Below, in pieces: positions 61,618 through 64,000 of a DNA stretch of 64,000 nucleotides; position 1 is the first letter of the stretch; each line of letters starts with the position of its first letter. The stretch spans positions 1 to 64,000 of the forward strand of contig CAZZEX010000018.1 of the NCBI GenBank assembly GCA_964653285.1. Direction: 5' to 3'. This DNA is from CAZZEX01 sp964653285 (GTDB lineage Bacteria > Chloroflexota > Anaerolineae > B4-G1). A program made the position numbers and the translations under genes. The notes beneath the pieces were generated by a model that saw nothing but the letters and a program-made list of their open reading frames with translations, did no database searches and was not told the DNA's origin.

Positions 61618-63810
61618 ACAATAGGCGATGAGATAGACCACGTCGCCGCGCCACTCCAGCCGCAACGGCTCCACGCAGCGCGTGGTGCGATGAGCCCGGC
61701 CGGCAGTGTAGTACTCGATCTCTACGGTGGCGCGTTCCCGGATGGCGGCCTCCAGCGATTCCAGCAACGGGCCGGTCGCTTCGGGCAGATGATCCTCCAT
61801 CTCCAGCGGGGCAGCGCGGTGCAAGGCTTCCAGTGTCCGCTCGACCGTTCGGTCAACAGCGTCGCGCAGGGGGAGGGGCAGCCCCTCGTTCCAGCGGCGG
61901 GCCAGCGCGTAGGCGGGCCGGGTGGGAAGGCCCAAGGTGTCGGCCAGGTGACCGTAGACACGCAGGGCGGTGGCGATGGCGGCGCGTTCGGCCTGGCCCT
62001 CGCCCCCCGGCCCCCTCTCCGCCCCCCCTCGGTCCCCCCCAACTCTGGGGGGGAGGGTGGGAGAGGGGGAGTCAACGGCGGGCAGGTCAAGGCGAGGGAT
62101 AATGGAGCGGCGGGCCAGGCGGCGCAGGAGCGCGTCCAGCCGGCCGGCGCGCACCTCAATGGTGCGGGCGTTGAGTGTCTTGCCCAGCGTCTCGCGGATG
62201 CGACGCTGGCTGGCGAGGTCGCGCAGTAAGCCTGGGTCGCGGGTCTGGAGCAGGACGACCTGGCGGATGGTGACGCGGTCGAATTCGTCCGCCCAGCGGT
62301 AGAGGGTGCCCAGGGGTAGGACGGGCAGCGGTTCGCCGGAGGCCCGTTCGAGGAAATTGACCACGCCCTCGACGGTGTGGCCGCGCTGAAGGGCGCGGAG
62401 AAAGCGGGGACGGGTGAGGCAGTAGCGGCCGGGCCCTTCGGCATTGCTCAGGGCGTGCGTAGCGGGAGCAGGTGGTACAACGGCCTCGAGGGCGAAGCGG
62501 TCGGGGAGCAGCAGGCCAGCGGGCGCATTGAGGAGAAGAGCCGGCTCCTCAATGGCCTGATCCAGCAGCGGCGCAACGTGCAAGGGGGCCGGGGTGGGAT
62601 CGGTGGGCCAGACGCCGTCGTCCCGGCCGAGGAGAGCGGCCCCCAGGGGGGTCAACCTAACCCCCTGGCCCCCTTCCCTACCAGGGAAGGGGGAAGAAAG
62701 GAGACCGAACCAGGTCAGGGGGCCGGTCAACAGGGCGAGCAGGGTGACGCGGGCGCGATCCTTGAAGCCTGCGCGATCGTCTGGGTCGAGCGCGGTCCAG
62801 GCGGCGTAAGTGGTCTGGGGGCGCAGGAGGGCCGGGGATCGTTCTGCCAGAGCGTCAAGCAGGCCAGTGGGGTGGCCCAGAGGGCCAACAGGGCAGGCTG
62901 CCAGCGGTTCCAGCAGGGCGTGGAAACGGGCTACCGGGTCGTCGTCCTCCTGGAGGGCCGACAGCCGGTAGCGACGCCAGAGGGCACGGTTGGCGTCGGA
63001 GGGTTCGCGCCAGGCGTCCCAGAGGGTACGCAACCGCTGGGGGCGGGGGGCGGCCAGCCACTCCTGCGCGACCAGCGTGGGCTTGAGGTAACCGCCGATG
63101 AGTTCGACCAGTCCGGCACGTTCGGCCAGGTAGTGGATGAAGGGGATACGGGCAGCCTGGAGTTCGCTGCGACCGGAGCCTAATTCGTCGGGTGGAGAAA
63201 TATACGTATTGAGCGCCTGGAGGGCACGGGGCGGCAGCCAGCGGCCGTGGCGCACTCCCATGTCCTGGCGGTTGAGGAGGGAGAGGAAGGCGAACAAGTC
63301 GGCAGCAAGGTTGTAGGAAGTGTGGGGGTGTGGGGGTGTGGGAGTGGTAGGGGCCGGGAGGGTGATGGGCAGGTCGAGGTGGGTGGTGAGCGTCTCGTGC
63401 AGGTCGTGGGGGAGAAGAACGACGTGGACGGGCCGCTGGCGGGTGCCCAGGTTGAGCGGATAGGCCAGGCCATAGTGGACGACGGTGGCGGCGGGAGAGA
63501 GAGGCACGGGCCAGGGAGCCGGCGGGGCGTTAGGATTCCAGGGCCGGTAGGGGTTGAGAGCGCCAAAGCGGGCGACGAAATCGGGCCGGGGGAGGGCGAG
63601 GTCGTCGGCCTCGGCCAGCGCCGTGAGGGCAGCGCGGGCCTCGGGATCGAGCGCGGCGACGGTCTGCGGGAGATGGGCGTGGATAGCGCCGCTCAATTTC
63701 TGGGCTATCTCTCGTCTGGGGTAACGATGATGGGCGGGCACGTCGTGAACGGCGGCCAGCGCCGTGAGGGTGCGCCAGGGATAGTGCAGCAGGCAGGAGA
63801 TGGTATCCAT
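61267..63810 (-). CDS. Helicase-associated/WYL domain regulator, 3' truncated
   Basis: Frame of 847 residues from the ATG at 63810 (GGAGG upstream). The first 600 residues resemble the XPB/Ssl2-like helicase C_3 N-terminal domain found fused to WYL in actinobacterial/Chloroflexota proteins (VRLTPLGAALLG; GRYCLTRPRFLRALQRG; VNFLERASGEPLPVL). The WYL domain begins near 690 (TVEIEYYTAGRAHR; VEPLRLEWRGDVVYLIAYC) and then breaks off. The final 116 residues (from position 61617 down) are the antisense of the permease gene and look non-native. Three G/C-rich palindromes are inserted in frame. The gene is probably degenerate or newly truncated. Confidence 0.75.
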   Translation of the reverse strand: MDTISCLLHYPWRTLTALAAVHDVPAHHRYPRREIAQKLSGAIHAHLPQTVAALDPEARAALTALAEADDLALPRPDFVARFGALNPYRPWNPNAPPAPWPVPLSPAATVVHYGLAYPLNLGTRQRPVHVVLLPHDLHETLTTHLDLPITLPAPTTPTPPHPHTSYNLAADLFAFLSLLNRQDMGVRHGRWLPPRALQALNTYISPPDELGSGRSELQAARIPFIHYLAERAGLVELIGGYLKPTLVAQEWLAAPRPQRLRTLWDAWREPSDANRALWRRYRLSALQEDDDPVARFHALLEPLAACPVGPLGHPTGLLDALAERSPALLRPQTTYAAWTALDPDDRAGFKDRARVTLLALLTGPLTWFGLLSSPFPGREGGQGVRLTPLGAALLGRDDGVWPTDPTPAPLHVAPLLDQAIEEPALLLNAPAGLLLPDRFALEAVVPPAPATHALSNAEGPGRYCLTRPRFLRALQRGHTVEGVVNFLERASGEPLPVLPLGTLYRWADEFDRVTIRQVVLLQTRDPGLLRDLASQRRIRETLGKTLNARTIEVRAGRLDALLRRLARRSIIPRLDLPAVDSPSPTLPPRVGGDRGGAERGPGGEGQAERAAIATALRVYGHLADTLGLPTRPAYALARRWNEGLPLPLRDAVDRTVERTLEALHRAAPLEMEDHLPEATGPLLESLEAAIRERATVEIEYYTAGRAHRTTRCVEPLRLEWRGDVVYLIAYCSFHQSEPSRDHAAHPHHVQRDREQQDAHAVHPAGAPEYRDEADTGGDGADEQAPPAGHPDDDGEQHNQRAQADPAIVHFADQFNRHAGHQQEQEERDGAGEDHRCHRQVVGLRRVG
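62011..62069. repeat. In-frame palindromic element in the WYL gene (a)
   Basis: CCCCCTCTCC (62011-62020) pairs with GGAGAGGGGG (62060-62069), and an inner C7-AACTCT-G7 stem fills the centre. It encodes a Pro/Gly-rich linker (SPSPTLPPRVGGDRGGAERG) foreign to the domain pattern. Confidence 0.75.
62433..62454. repeat. In-frame palindromic element in the WYL gene (b)
   Basis: GCCCT...AGGGC arms around CGGCATTGCTC, including an inner GCATTGC palindrome. On the coding strand it encodes ALSNAEG. The core (GAGCAATGCCGAAG) resembles a small dispersed palindromic repeat. Confidence 0.6.
62669..62693. repeat. In-frame palindromic element in the WYL gene (c)
   Basis: CCCCCTTCCCT, an ACC loop and AGGGAAGGGGG form a perfect 11-bp hairpin. 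It encodes SPFPGREGGQGV within the frame. Confidence 0.8.
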
Positions 63811-63823
63811 CAGTACCTCCGAT

Positions 63824-63852
63824 TTGACAAATGACACGATACAGTATATAAT
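63824..63852 (+). promoter_or_regulatory. Perfect consensus promoter of the right-edge gene
   Basis: TTGACA (63824-63829), a 17-bp spacer and TATAAT (63847-63852), all exact, 23 bp upstream of an ATG at 63876. It overlaps the divergent WYL-gene promoter, so the two cannot easily be occupied at once. Confidence 0.8.
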
Positions 63853-63871
63853 GGTTATGAGTTGAGGGCAA
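63843..63871 (-). promoter_or_regulatory. Promoter of the WYL-domain gene
   Basis: Minus-strand -35 TTGCCC (63866-63871, 4 of 6), 17-bp spacer, -10 TATACT (63843-63848, 5 of 6), about 30 nt before the ATG at 63810. Shares bases with the divergent plus-strand promoter. Confidence 0.6.
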
Positions 63872-63875
63872 CTGG

Positions 63876-64000
63876 ATGGGCGATGTGTCACAAAACGGGA
63901 ACATGACCGCATCCATGGATGTACAGAGAGAGTATGCGACCAACCACCATATATGGGGGTCAAAAGCCTGGAAAGAGACCAAGAACCCCCTACATCTGGG
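63876..64000 (+). CDS. 5' part of an unrecognised gene cut by the window edge
   Basis: The frame is open from the ATG at 63876 to the window end (41 codons). It begins MGDVSQNGNMTASMDVQREY and continues with ATNHHIWGSKAWKETKNPLH, a hydrophilic N-terminus without a signal peptide. A GAGGG stretch lies 8 nt upstream, and a perfect sigma70 promoter lies just before it, which is why it is reported. A later in-frame ATG is at 63903. No family can be recognised. Confidence 0.5.
   Translation, partial: MGDVSQNGNMTASMDVQREYATNHHIWGSKAWKETKNPLHL
63910..63921. other. CATCCATGGATG palindrome
   Basis: A perfect 12-bp palindrome about 40 bp upstream of the WYL gene's -35 box, inside the start of the right-edge frame. 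It might be an operator; no function is shown. Confidence 0.3.

Overview
The window looks like a chromosomal segment of a Chloroflexota bacterium, most likely Anaerolineae-like. This is inferred from gene content, not from a marker gene. The signs are a Tad/Flp pilus locus without an outer-membrane secretin, many polytopic GT-C glycosyltransferase-like proteins, huge secreted parallel beta-helix/DUF11-type proteins, secreted proteins ending in a YLPLV-type tail, and a high G+C with consensus sigma70-type promoters. No rRNA, tRNA, CRISPR array, integrase or intact transposase was seen.

Region 1 (1-18.2 kb, all minus strand) is a Tad pilus locus. A LuxR/NarL response regulator and a DegS-like histidine kinase precede a 51-residue Flp pilin with its own promoter and terminator. 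A second transcription unit encodes a modular TadE-anchored adhesin-like protein, a beta-propeller/PKD protein, a small membrane-anchored unknown, a TadE protein and a VWA/TadG protein, and ends at a strong terminator. A third unit, with a near-consensus promoter, encodes CpaB, a receiver-TadZ/CpaE fusion, the CpaF/TadA ATPase, TadB and TadC. Prepilin peptidase, secretin and TadD are not in the window.

Region 2 (18.2-35.5 kb) is a glycosylation block. It holds several GT39/GT87/GT-C-like integral membrane proteins, two GT2 enzymes with C-terminal membrane helices, two flippase-like UPF0104 proteins, a methyltransferase and, divergently, a DUF2079 protein under a perfect consensus promoter. 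A decayed paralogue fragment lies in the divergent gap. A methyltransferase and a polyprenol-phosphate-mannose-synthase-like GT2 follow at 49.8-51.5 kb. Together they suggest polyprenyl-phosphate-sugar-dependent glycosylation of cell-surface material, plausibly the large secreted proteins encoded here.

Region 3 (35.5-49.7 kb) is one 14-kb reading frame on the minus strand. It encodes a secreted protein of seven beta-helix modules separated by NEW3/DUF11-like repeats, ending in a PKD domain and a YLPLVLR tail. A single in-frame TGA, followed in the mRNA by a 7-bp hairpin, splits it into proteins of 2097 and 2575 residues.

Region 4 (51.5-64 kb) is mixed. It holds a MITE-like palindromic element, an Atg22/UMF1-type MFS transporter, a cNMP-binding histidine kinase and a pentapeptide-repeat protein expressed from near-identical promoters, a hybrid receiver-GAF-histidine kinase, a HicBA toxin-antitoxin pair, a membrane protein with six OB-folds, and a TctA-like permease. 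Last comes a helicase-associated/WYL regulator that is truncated by a junction with the permease gene and carries three in-frame palindromic insertions. A divergent gene with a perfect promoter runs off the right edge.
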